Positions 10,148-17,196 of a stretch of 64,000 bases of DNA are shown here, in pieces. Position 1 is the stretch's first letter; every line of letters begins with the position of its first letter. A program made the translations under genes and the position numbers. This DNA is from Gordonia soli NBRC 108243 (GTDB lineage Bacteria; Actinomycetota; Actinomycetes; Mycobacteriales; Mycobacteriaceae), in contig NZ_BANX01000005.1 in assembly GCF_000334455.1 (NCBI RefSeq), positions 1-64,000 on the forward strand, given 5' to 3'. The notes beneath the pieces are model-generated. The model saw only the letters and a program-made list of their open reading frames with translations, did not search any database and was not told the origin of the DNA.

Positions 10148-10744
10148 ATGACTGACGACGTGACGGGTGCGACCTTCGACCACGAGGATCTCCACGGCGA
10201 GGAGTGGACCGACCGGACCTTCACCGACTGCACCTTCGTCGAAGCCGATCTCAGTGAGATCCGTACGCGGCGAACGGTGTTCGACGGATGTGACTTCACC
10301 GGGGCCAACCTGGGGCGTTCGGTGCACCGGGCCAGTGCGTTCCGGAACTGTCACTTCGAGCGGACCCACCTCGGTCGGGTCGACATGGCCGACTGCACTC
10401 TCGTCGGGTCGATGATCACCGGCTGTCGGACCACGGCGATGTCGCTCGTCGACTCCGACCTGACGCTGGTCTCGATGGGCGAGTGCGATCTCGGCGGCGT
10501 GACCCTGACCGGGTGCCGGCTCCGCGAGGCGAATGTGTCGGGGTCGACGCTGGCCAAGTCGGACCTCTCGGGCGCCGACCTCACCGGCCTGCGGGCCATC
10601 GGCGCGGTGCTCGACGGAGCCGATCTCCGAGGTGCTCGATGTGACCCCGCACTGTGGCTGCAGACGTCGGCCGTCGGCACCCGCGTCGATCCCGCCCAGG
10701 CGATCGAGTTCGCCATCGCGCACGGGCTGCGGATCGGTGACTGA
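10148..10744 (+). CDS. mfpA: Pentapeptide-repeat protein, MfpA-type DNA gyrase mimic
   Basis: 198 residues from the ATG at 10148. Nearly the whole chain follows the A(D/N)LxX pentapeptide pattern that folds into a right-handed quadrilateral beta helix. Segments such as CDFTGANLGRSVHRASAFRNC, LTGCRLREANVSGS and the tail ARCDPALWLQTSAVGTRVD..QAIEFAIAHGLRI match, as I recall it, mycobacterial MfpA in order and spacing. MfpA mimics B-DNA, binds gyrase and lowers fluoroquinolone susceptibility when expressed. In mycobacteria mfpA often follows a conservon with a small GTPase; here it stands alone between glpD and an acyl-CoA dehydrogenase gene. The family assignment is strong, the resistance phenotype is inference. 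Confidence 0.85.
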   Translation: MTDDVTGATFDHEDLHGEEWTDRTFTDCTFVEADLSEIRTRRTVFDGCDFTGANLGRSVHRASAFRNCHFERTHLGRVDMADCTLVGSMITGCRTTAMSLVDSDLTLVSMGECDLGGVTLTGCRLREANVSGSTLAKSDLSGADLTGLRAIGAVLDGADLRGARCDPALWLQTSAVGTRVDPAQAIEFAIAHGLRIGD

Positions 10745-10801
10745 CCGCCGACGCCGACGGATCGTCGACCCGTCGGCGTCCCGGTGGCTAGGGTGCGAGA
10801 C

Positions 10802-12007
10802 ATGACCGTCACCGTGCCCGATGCCGCTCAGCTGCCGTCCTCGGCCGAGGTCTCCGCCGACGACCTCGCCCAGATCCTCGCCGCCACAAGACAGTTCGTC
10901 CGTGAGAAGGTGGTCCCGCGGGAGACGGAGATCGCCGAGGGGCAGGCCATCCCCGACGACCTGCGGGCGGCGATGGCCGACCTCGGCCTGTTCGGCTTCG
11001 CGGTCCCGCAGCAGTGGGGTGGCCTCGGCCTCGATCTCGCGCAGGACGTCCTGCTCGCCGAGGAACTCGGCTATACCAGTCTCGCGGTCCGGTCGATGGT
11101 CGGCACCAACAACGGAATCGCCGGTCAGGTCCTGGTGGAGTTCGGCACCGATGCCCAGCGGGAGCGCTGGCTGACGCCGATGACGACCGGCGAGGTGGTC
11201 GGGTCCTTCGCGCTGACCGAGGAGGGCGCCGGATCGGACCCGGGCGGTCTGCGGACGTCGGCGACCCGCACCGACGACGGCTGGGCCATCGACGGCACCA
11301 AACGGTTCATCACCAACGCGACCATCGCCGGGCTGTTCATCGTCTTCGCGCGGTACCGCGAACCGGAGAAGGGCAGTCCGGGTATCGGGGTGTTCCTGGT
11401 TCCCGGCGACGCGGAGGGGATCACCGTCGGGCCGCGCGACGCCAAGATGGGGCAGGAGGGCTCGTCCACCGCGGAGGTCGTCTTCGACAAGGTCCACGTC
11501 TCGGCCGACGCGGTTGTCGGCGACGACCCCGATCTCGGCTACCGGGCCGCCATGACCATTCTCGCGCGCGGGCGCATCCACATCGCGGCCGTCGCGGTCG
11601 GTCAGGCGCAGCGCGCGCTGGACGAGTCGCTGCAGGCGGCCGTGACCACCACGCAGGGCGGCGTCTCGATCGGCGATCACCAACTGGTGCAGGGGATGTT
11701 GGCCGACCAGTACACACAGGTCTCCGCGGCCCGCGCGCTGGTGCGGCAGACCGCAGCGGCGTGGGTGTCGGGTGAGGATCGACGGATCGCGCCGTCGGCG
11801 ACCAAACTGTTCTGTACCGAGGTGTTGGGTCACGTGGCCGACCTCGCGGTCCAGATCCACGGCGGCAGTGGCTACATGCGCGGCGTGGCGGTCGAACGCA
11901 TCTACCGTGACGCCCGACTACTACGGCTCTACGAGGGGACCAGCGAGATCCAGCGTTTGATCGTCGGTGGCAACCTGGTCAAGGCAGAGCGTCGGCGACT
12001 GGGGTGA
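10802..12007 (+). CDS. Acyl-CoA dehydrogenase
   Basis: 401 residues from the ATG at 10802. The FAD-dependent enzyme introduces the alpha-beta double bond in an acyl-CoA during fatty-acid or sterol side-chain oxidation. Visible features are the FAD-binding stretch FALTEEGAGSDPGGLRTSA, the mid-domain GTKRFITNA, and the C-terminal YEGTSEIQR carrying the usual catalytic glutamate position, preceded by QIHGGSGYMRGVAVERIYRDAR. All these are intact. It does not sit in an obvious operon; mfpA ends 57 bp upstream, and convergent SMR genes follow. Chain-length specificity cannot be read. Confidence 0.92.
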   Translation: MTVTVPDAAQLPSSAEVSADDLAQILAATRQFVREKVVPRETEIAEGQAIPDDLRAAMADLGLFGFAVPQQWGGLGLDLAQDVLLAEELGYTSLAVRSMVGTNNGIAGQVLVEFGTDAQRERWLTPMTTGEVVGSFALTEEGAGSDPGGLRTSATRTDDGWAIDGTKRFITNATIAGLFIVFARYREPEKGSPGIGVFLVPGDAEGITVGPRDAKMGQEGSSTAEVVFDKVHVSADAVVGDDPDLGYRAAMTILARGRIHIAAVAVGQAQRALDESLQAAVTTTQGGVSIGDHQLVQGMLADQYTQVSAARALVRQTAAAWVSGEDRRIAPSATKLFCTEVLGHVADLAVQIHGGSGYMRGVAVERIYRDARLLRLYEGTSEIQRLIVGGNLVKAERRRLG

Positions 12008-12036
12008 GTCACGGCTGCGGCCTGATCCCCCGGAAG

Positions 12037-12360
12037 TCAGTGCGCCGCACCGAGTTCGATGAGCAGCACGCCGGCCATGATGAGGCCGATGCCCGCCATC
12101 ATCCGGCCGGTCAGCGGTTCGGCGAAGAGGAACTTGGACGCGATGGCGGTGAGTGCGACGCCGGTCGCCGCCCAGACGCCGTAGGCGACCCCGAGCGGCA
12201 TGCCCTGGGCGAGAGTCAACGACAGCAGCAGGAACGCGGAGAGGTAGCCGACGGCGACCGGCACATAGAACACGCGTCGGCCGGTCGCGGCCATGCGGAG
12301 CGAGAGCGTCGCGGCGACCTCGAGGACGATCGCCCCGAACAGGGTGAGCAGCGCGATCAC
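12037..12360 (-). CDS. Small multidrug resistance (SMR) family transporter, subunit 1
   Basis: 107 residues with four hydrophobic helices, the standard SMR size. The essential membrane glutamate is at position 14 (GAIVLEVAAT), and the GMPLGVAYGVWAATG motif follows in helix 3 region. SMR proteins are proton-coupled exporters of cationic drugs, polyamines or guanidinium compounds, working as antiparallel dimers. The gene overlaps the second SMR gene by 4 nt (ATGA), so the two are probably co-translated and form a hetero-pair, as in EbrAB or YkkCD systems. Confidence 0.92.
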   Translation of the reverse strand: MIALLTLFGAIVLEVAATLSLRMAATGRRVFYVPVAVGYLSAFLLLSLTLAQGMPLGVAYGVWAATGVALTAIASKFLFAEPLTGRMMAGIGLIMAGVLLIELGAAH

Positions 12361-12761
12361 CGGATGCCCCGATCGTCGGTACCGCTGCTCGTCGCATCGG
12401 TCGCGCCTGCGTCATCGGTCGCGGTAGCGGTGTCGGAATCGGCGGGGTGAGAGCCGAATTCGACCAGCAACACACCGCCGACGACCAACACGAATCCGAT
12501 GCCCATCAGGATCGTCAGCGGCTCGTCGTATATCGCCGCCGAGGCGAGCGCGGTGAGTGCGACGCCCGACGCGCCCCAGATGCCGTACGCGACGCCGAGG
12601 GGCATGCCGCGCTTCAGCACCATTGCGAGAAAGGCGAACGACGCGAGGTAACCGGCCGCGACGATCGCGTACAGGCCGCTGTGGTCGAGCGCTCCCTTGA
12701 GCGCGAGTGACGCGCTGACCTCGCACAGGATCGCACCGACGAGCAACAGCCAGCGGATCAT
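12357..12761 (-). CDS. Small multidrug resistance (SMR) family transporter, subunit 2 with C-terminal tail
   Basis: 134 residues from the ATG at 12761. Residue 14 is again the key glutamate (GAILCEVSAS) and GMPLGVAYGIWGASG is conserved. After the fourth helix there is a polar tail of about 30 residues rich in Asp, Thr and Ala that the partner lacks; such a tail on one subunit would favour a fixed orientation in a heterodimer. It begins 19 bp after the PLP-enzyme stop codon, so all three genes look like one operon. The exported compound is unknown. Confidence 0.9.
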   Translation of the reverse strand: MIRWLLLVGAILCEVSASLALKGALDHSGLYAIVAAGYLASFAFLAMVLKRGMPLGVAYGIWGASGVALTALASAAIYDEPLTILMGIGFVLVVGGVLLVEFGSHPADSDTATATDDAGATDATSSGTDDRGIR

Positions 12762-12780
12762 CGGGCCGACATCGCCGCGC

Positions 12781-13872
12781 TCAGTAGCCCATGGTGCGCA
12801 AGGCGTCGGCGAGCCGATCGAGATCCTCGCGCTGCACGTCGAGATGTGGGCTGATGCGGAGCAGGGACTGCTCGGTGGCGAGTGGCGCGCGCCAGGAGTC
12901 GGCCGCGGTGACCAGGATGCCCAGGGTCCGCAGCTTGTCGCGTGCGGCCAGCACATCCGACGGCTGCCAGCCGGGCGGCGGGGCGAGCGTGACCGTTGCC
13001 GACGGCTCGTCCAGTGGCTCCACGACCTCCCAGCTGGCGATACCGTGCAGGCGCTCGCGGGTGGCGAGTCCGATGGCGGCGAGTTCGCGGAAGACCCTCT
13101 GCTGGCCGATCTCCAGCAGTTCGGCGACGGCCACGCCCAGTCCGAGCCGGCCGGCGACGAAGGCCTCGGAACTCTCGATCTGCACGGGGCGCAGGGAGTC
13201 GCGCCGGACGGCGACGAACCCGACGCCGCGCGGGCCGGTCAGCCATTTGCGGCTGGTCCCGTAGACGATGTCGGCGCCGGTCACCGTCGGTACGTGCCCG
13301 ACCGCCTGCGCCATGTCGACGACCACCGGCACCCCGGCGTTGTGGGCGATCTCGACGATCTTGGCGACCGGCTGGACGATGCCGCTCATCGCGCCGATGT
13401 GGCAGATGTGGATGAACTGCGGCTGATCGAACTGCAGCATGTTCTCCAGCGCGTCGGTGTCGACGTGCCCGTACACGTCCGAGTCGGGCAACGGGCGCAC
13501 CCCGTAGCCGCGGCGCTCGAACTCGACGAGGTTGGGACCGAACTCGTTGGTCGCCACCCACACGGTCGACGCGATCGGCAGGTTCCAATAGGTGAGCAGG
13601 CCGCGCAGCGCGGCGCGTGCGCTCTCCCGGAACGCGAGTTCGTCACTGGTGTGGCCGATCAGCGACGCGAGATCGCGACGGTCGCGTGCGATCTCGTCGG
13701 CGCGGTCGTCGGCAGCCACATAGGAGCCGTGCTCGGACTCACGCCACAGATGCGCGCCGATCGCCTCGATGACCGCATTGGAACTGCGACCGGCCGACGC
13801 CGAATCGAGGTGTGCGATCGCGGGTTCGACCCGCGCGTGGTGCCACAGCTCGCCGAGTTCGCTCACATACAC
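12781..13872 (-). CDS. Aminotransferase class V-fold PLP enzyme, EgtE-like (possible hercynylcysteine S-oxide lyase)
   Basis: 363 residues from the GTG at 13872, chosen because GGTAGG lies 9 nt upstream; a TTG three codons earlier has no room for a ribosome site. The fold is class V (NifS/CsdB-like): HLDSASAGRSSNAVIEAI at the start, VVDMAQAVGHVP for cofactor contact, and YGTSRKWLTGPRGVGF with the PLP lysine. The SRKWLxGPRG motif resembles EgtE, which releases ergothioneine from hercynylcysteine sulfoxide. No other egt gene is in the window, so another C-S lyase or desulfurase is possible. The two SMR genes directly downstream suggest export of a product or related amine. Confidence 0.7.
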   Translation of the reverse strand: MYVSELGELWHHARVEPAIAHLDSASAGRSSNAVIEAIGAHLWRESEHGSYVAADDRADEIARDRRDLASLIGHTSDELAFRESARAALRGLLTYWNLPIASTVWVATNEFGPNLVEFERRGYGVRPLPDSDVYGHVDTDALENMLQFDQPQFIHICHIGAMSGIVQPVAKIVEIAHNAGVPVVVDMAQAVGHVPTVTGADIVYGTSRKWLTGPRGVGFVAVRRDSLRPVQIESSEAFVAGRLGLGVAVAELLEIGQQRVFRELAAIGLATRERLHGIASWEVVEPLDEPSATVTLAPPPGWQPSDVLAARDKLRTLGILVTAADSWRAPLATEQSLLRISPHLDVQREDLDRLADALRTMGY

Positions 13873-13981
13873 ACTGGTCAACCTACCGTGTGGCCTGCGG
13901 TGGGTGCCGGGGTGGGCACGCGGCGGGGAGTGCGCGAGGTGACCTCGTGGGTGACGGTGACCACGGACCTCCGGGAACCGG

Positions 13982-14713
13982 ATGACCGGGTCGGTGCGTC
14001 GAAATCCCATGGACCCGACCATCGAGTACGCATTCGGCGTGGGGGACGGGCACACGACCACCTGGACGTCGGTCGCCGACGCAGACCTGGACGGCGACGG
14101 CCGGCTCGATGCCGTCTGGCTCGACTTCGACGGCGACGGCCGTCGTGACGACGCGATGTGGGACTCGGACGGCGACGGCATCGCGGACACGGCCGTGCTC
14201 GACGCCGATGGCGACGCCGGCCGTCACTTCCACGACTCCGGTCGTGGGCTCTGGGATCAGCCGGTCGAGCGGTCGGCGGATGATCCGTCCGGCGCGCGTC
14301 CCGGTCGTCAGGACACGCCCGAGTCGGGTGGTCGGGAAGTGCGCCCGGCCGACCCGCCTGTCGACGCCCCGCCCGCCGAGCCCTCCGAACCCGGGCCCGC
14401 CCCACGGCCCGGCCGGGTGCCCGACGAGCCTGCGGCACCGTCTCCTGCTGCTCCATCGACACCACGGGTCGCCGAGCCGGATGTCGGGGAGTCGGACGAC
14501 CCGGGGACCACCCGGGTGCTCGACCTGAATCGGGACGGCAGGGTCGATGCCGAACTGCACGGCACCCGCCGGGCGGGCATTCCCGTCGCCACGCACCTGT
14601 ACGTCGACGAGAACGGCGACGGCACCTTCGATCGGGTGCTCGTCGACACCGACGGCGACGGTCGGGCCGACGCGACCCACGACCGCCGATGGTCGGGCTT
14701 CCGGCGTCGGTGA
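13982..14713 (+). CDS. Protein with repeated DxDGDGxxD calcium-binding-like motifs
   Basis: 243 residues from ATG 13982 (a second ATG at 14009 is equally plausible; neither has a clear ribosome site). Two blocks of Asp/Gly-rich repeats (DADLDGDGRLD, DFDGDGRRDD, DSDGDGIAD, then DLNRDGRVD, DENGDGTFD, DTDGDGRAD) flank a central Pro/Ser/Glu-rich linker. The DxDxDGxxD pattern is that of dockerin/EF-hand-like or thrombospondin type-3-like Ca2+ loops. No signal peptide is evident. Mycobacterial homologues are sometimes labelled pullulanase-like without enzymatic domains. Function unknown; calcium binding is inferred from the motif. Confidence 0.6.
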   Translation: MTGSVRRNPMDPTIEYAFGVGDGHTTTWTSVADADLDGDGRLDAVWLDFDGDGRRDDAMWDSDGDGIADTAVLDADGDAGRHFHDSGRGLWDQPVERSADDPSGARPGRQDTPESGGREVRPADPPVDAPPAEPSEPGPAPRPGRVPDEPAAPSPAAPSTPRVAEPDVGESDDPGTTRVLDLNRDGRVDAELHGTRRAGIPVATHLYVDENGDGTFDRVLVDTDGDGRADATHDRRWSGFRRR

Positions 14714-14758
14714 GATCGGATTCCCGTCGCTGGTCCACGGCCGTCAGGCTCTTCGGCT

Positions 14759-14825
14759 GAAATCTGTACCTCGGGGACCCGCGGTTGACGATATGTCGAC
14801 GGCCGGCTGCTGGCGTACAGATTTC
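14759..14825. repeat. 67-bp dyad-symmetric interspersed repeat, copy A
   Basis: Left arm gaaatctgtacc and right arm cgtacagatttc bound a 67-bp element with ttgacgatatgtcga at the centre; gtac follows the right arm. The dyad axis of arms and core coincide at base 34 of the element. It sits in the convergent gap between the Ca-motif gene and an MFS gene, 123 bp before copy B. Confidence 0.9.
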
Positions 14826-14881
14826 GTACCCCGTCCGCCTGGCCGCGTCGCAGCTCTGGCCCTGTTCGCTGGCCCGCCGCT

Positions 14882-14948
14882 GAAATCTGTACGTGGGGGG
14901 CCCGCGGTTGACGATATGTCGATGGCCGGCCCCTGACGTACAGATTTT
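14882..14948. repeat. 67-bp dyad-symmetric interspersed repeat, copy B
   Basis: Left arm gaaatctgtacg, right arm cgtacagatttt, core identical to copy A over ggttgacgatatgtcga. Base 67 is T where others have C, which keeps a G-U pair in RNA. The right arm continues as gtaccgg. The copy occupies the same convergent intergenic gap as copy A. The rest of this 310-bp gap (14714-15023) shows no coding signal. Confidence 0.9.
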
Positions 14949-15023
14949 GTACCGGTTCTGGTGTGGTCCCGCCCGGACCGCCCCGGCCACCGCGCCCGGA
15001 CCGAGCCCCCCGGACCCCGACCC

Positions 15024-16352
15024 TCACACGTCCGAGACGTGGCCCGCCGTCTTCGCCGACACCGGGGTCTCCACGTGATGCGCGGTGTGCAGCAGCCGCA
15101 CCGTCAGGATGCCGAGCAGGTAGATGACGGTGCCGAGGACGATCAGCCCGGCCGACTCTCCATCAGCGGGGATGGTGAACGCCGCGATGGTCACCGCGCC
15201 GACGTAGGCGATGTTGAACACCGCGTCCTGTACGGAGAAGACCTGACCGCGGACGGCATCGTCGATGTCGACCTGCATCGCGACGTCTCCGCACAGTTTG
15301 GCGACCTGTCCGATCAGCCCGAGCACCAATGCGGCGAGGCAGTACACGACGGCATCGAACGAGAGCAGTGAGATCTGGGCGACCGCACCGACCAACAACG
15401 CCGACACCAAGGTCACCCGCCGACCGAGTCGCGCCACCAGGATCGGGGTCAGCGCGGCCGCAGCCAGTGCGCCGCCGGCCGTGAAGCCGCCGATGACCGA
15501 CACTCCGGCGAGCCCGTCGCCGAGCCCGGACTGTCGGGTCAGCACCAGCAGCATCAGCGTGTTCATGCCGAACACCAGTCGATGAGCCCCGATCGCCGAC
15601 AACGCGGCCGCGACCGTGCGGGTGTGCGCCACCGCGCGGGTGCCGTGCAGCAGGCCGACGGCCACCGCGTGGGTCGCCGACGACCCGGGATCGTCCGGGT
15701 GGTCGGGTCCGAGTTGGAGTCGGGTGAAGCCGCGGGCGATGGTGGCTGCGATCAGCGCGATCAGCACTCCGGCGAGGGTGGTCCACGCGCTGCCGGTGTT
15801 GTCCGATCCGAAGATGGCGCGCAGACCGATCGCGATTCCCGCCCCGACGGCCAGCATTCCCGCACCGAGCGTCGTGAACAGGGCATTGATCCCGACGATC
15901 ACGTCCCGATGGGCGACGTGTGGCAGACCAGCCGACAGTCCTGACGCGACGAATCGACTCGCACCGGTGGCGGCCAGCGCGGCGATCAGCACGACGGTGT
16001 CCGGGGCGCCGCTCGCGATCGCCGCCGCGACGATCCCGACCATTGCCGCGCGGACGATGTTGGCGTACATCAGGACACTGCGCCGATCCCAGTGGTCGAG
16101 CAGCGCTCCGGCGAACGGACCGATCAGCGAGTACGGCAGCAGCAACACCGCGAGCCCACCGGCGACGGCCACCGGATCCGCGTGCCGCTCGGGGTTGAAC
16201 AGGATCGACGTGAACAACGCCGCTTGGAAGACGCCGTCGGTGATCTGGCTGGAAAGCCGCACCGCGAGCAGGCGTCCGAGGCCCGGCGAGGAACCGAGCG
16301 AACGGACGAATTCCCGGACGCCGGGGGCATTCCGAGCAGGCCGCAGGTTCAC
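15024..16352 (-). CDS. MFS transporter (drug-efflux-like)
   Basis: 442 residues from a GTG, with about 12 hydrophobic segments. The start has SQITDGVFQAALFTSILF and the cytoplasmic loop FAGALLDHWDRRSVLMYAN is the A-like motif between helices 2 and 3 of the major facilitator superfamily. The gene neighbours YqgE/AlgH divergently, as an MFS gene does beside the YqgE gene (Rv0038) in mycobacteria. Substrate is not readable; proton-driven efflux is inferred from family. The 67-bp repeats A and B lie just beyond its 3' end. Confidence 0.88.
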   Translation of the reverse strand: MNLRPARNAPGVREFVRSLGSSPGLGRLLAVRLSSQITDGVFQAALFTSILFNPERHADPVAVAGGLAVLLLPYSLIGPFAGALLDHWDRRSVLMYANIVRAAMVGIVAAAIASGAPDTVVLIAALAATGASRFVASGLSAGLPHVAHRDVIVGINALFTTLGAGMLAVGAGIAIGLRAIFGSDNTGSAWTTLAGVLIALIAATIARGFTRLQLGPDHPDDPGSSATHAVAVGLLHGTRAVAHTRTVAAALSAIGAHRLVFGMNTLMLLVLTRQSGLGDGLAGVSVIGGFTAGGALAAAALTPILVARLGRRVTLVSALLVGAVAQISLLSFDAVVYCLAALVLGLIGQVAKLCGDVAMQVDIDDAVRGQVFSVQDAVFNIAYVGAVTIAAFTIPADGESAGLIVLGTVIYLLGILTVRLLHTAHHVETPVSAKTAGHVSDV

Positions 16353-16453
16353 TTGTCCAGCCTACCGACGTCCCGCTCATCGGAATCGCCCAACTCGGGA
16401 GTAGGGCGCGCGTGACCCGCCGCGTAGCGGGTGGGTCGTGCGATGATGGACGC

Positions 16454-17119
16454 GTGGCCGGTGGCGACGAATCCGACGATCCGACTCCCGACCCGTTCGC
16501 CGAGGGGTCGGACGCGCAGTGGCGCATGTCCGATGCGGCGCGCGACATCGAATCCGCGGGCCGCGTCCGCGCCGGCACCCTGCTGATCTCGTCGACGGAT
16601 CTGGTCGAACCGACCTTCGCCCGGACCGTCATCTACGTGATCGAGCACAACGACGGCGGCAGCCTGGGGGTCATCCTCAACCGGATGAGCCACACGGCCG
16701 TGCACAATCTCCTGCCGCAGTGGTCCGATCTCGCAGCATCGCCGCGCGCGCTGTTCGTCGGCGGTCCGGTCAAGCAAGACGCCGCGCTCTGCCTGGGCGT
16801 GCTCAAGCTCGGTGCCGACGTCGACGGCGTGGAGGCGTTGCGTCCGGTCGACGGACGCGTCGTGTTGGTGGATCTCGATGCCGACCCTGAGGCACTCGCC
16901 CAGGTCCTCGACGGTGTCCGCCTCTTCGCCGGCTACTCGGGCTGGGGCATCGGGCAGCTCGACGGCGAACTCGACCAGGACAGCTGGATGCTGGCATCTG
17001 CCCTGCCCAGCGACCTGTTGGCGCCCCCGACGGCCGATCTGTGGTCAGACGTCCTGCGTAGGCAACCGTGGCCGATGCCGTTGTTCGCGACGCACCCCAT
17101 CGACGTGGCCCGGAATTGA
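16454..17119 (+). CDS. YqgE/AlgH family protein (UPF0301)
   Basis: 221 residues from the GTG at 16454; an earlier in-frame GTG at 16412 would add 14 residues without conservation. The core begins at VRAGTLLISSTDLVEPTFARTVIYVIEHNDGGSLGVILNR and ends with LLATHPID-like FATHPIDVARN, closely following the mycobacterial Rv0038 family as I recall it. The family is a soluble alpha/beta protein of unknown biochemical role. It shares a 101-bp divergent promoter region with the MFS gene. Confidence 0.9.
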   Translation: MAGGDESDDPTPDPFAEGSDAQWRMSDAARDIESAGRVRAGTLLISSTDLVEPTFARTVIYVIEHNDGGSLGVILNRMSHTAVHNLLPQWSDLAASPRALFVGGPVKQDAALCLGVLKLGADVDGVEALRPVDGRVVLVDLDADPEALAQVLDGVRLFAGYSGWGIGQLDGELDQDSWMLASALPSDLLAPPTADLWSDVLRRQPWPMPLFATHPIDVARN

Positions 17120-17196
17120 TCTGAGACAGGTGGTGACAGGCGTCTCATCATCGGGCTAGGCTACGCGCGGTATCCACTCGGTGATGGGGGTCACAC

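Noticed and set aside
12357-12761. SMR tail as evidence of a frameshifted fusion
   Set aside because: The tail is in frame, ends in an ATGA overlap with the partner gene and has consistent composition, so it looks genuine.
14759-14825. The 67-bp repeats as ordinary rho-independent terminators
   Set aside because: Three copies are in convergent gaps, but copy D is between divergent genes, the length is exactly fixed and the core sequence is conserved; ordinary terminators in this window share no sequence.
14759-14948. The repeated palindromes as a CRISPR array
   Set aside because: Only two are close together, spacing is not spacer-like, the copies are dyad-symmetric over their whole length, and no cas gene is present.
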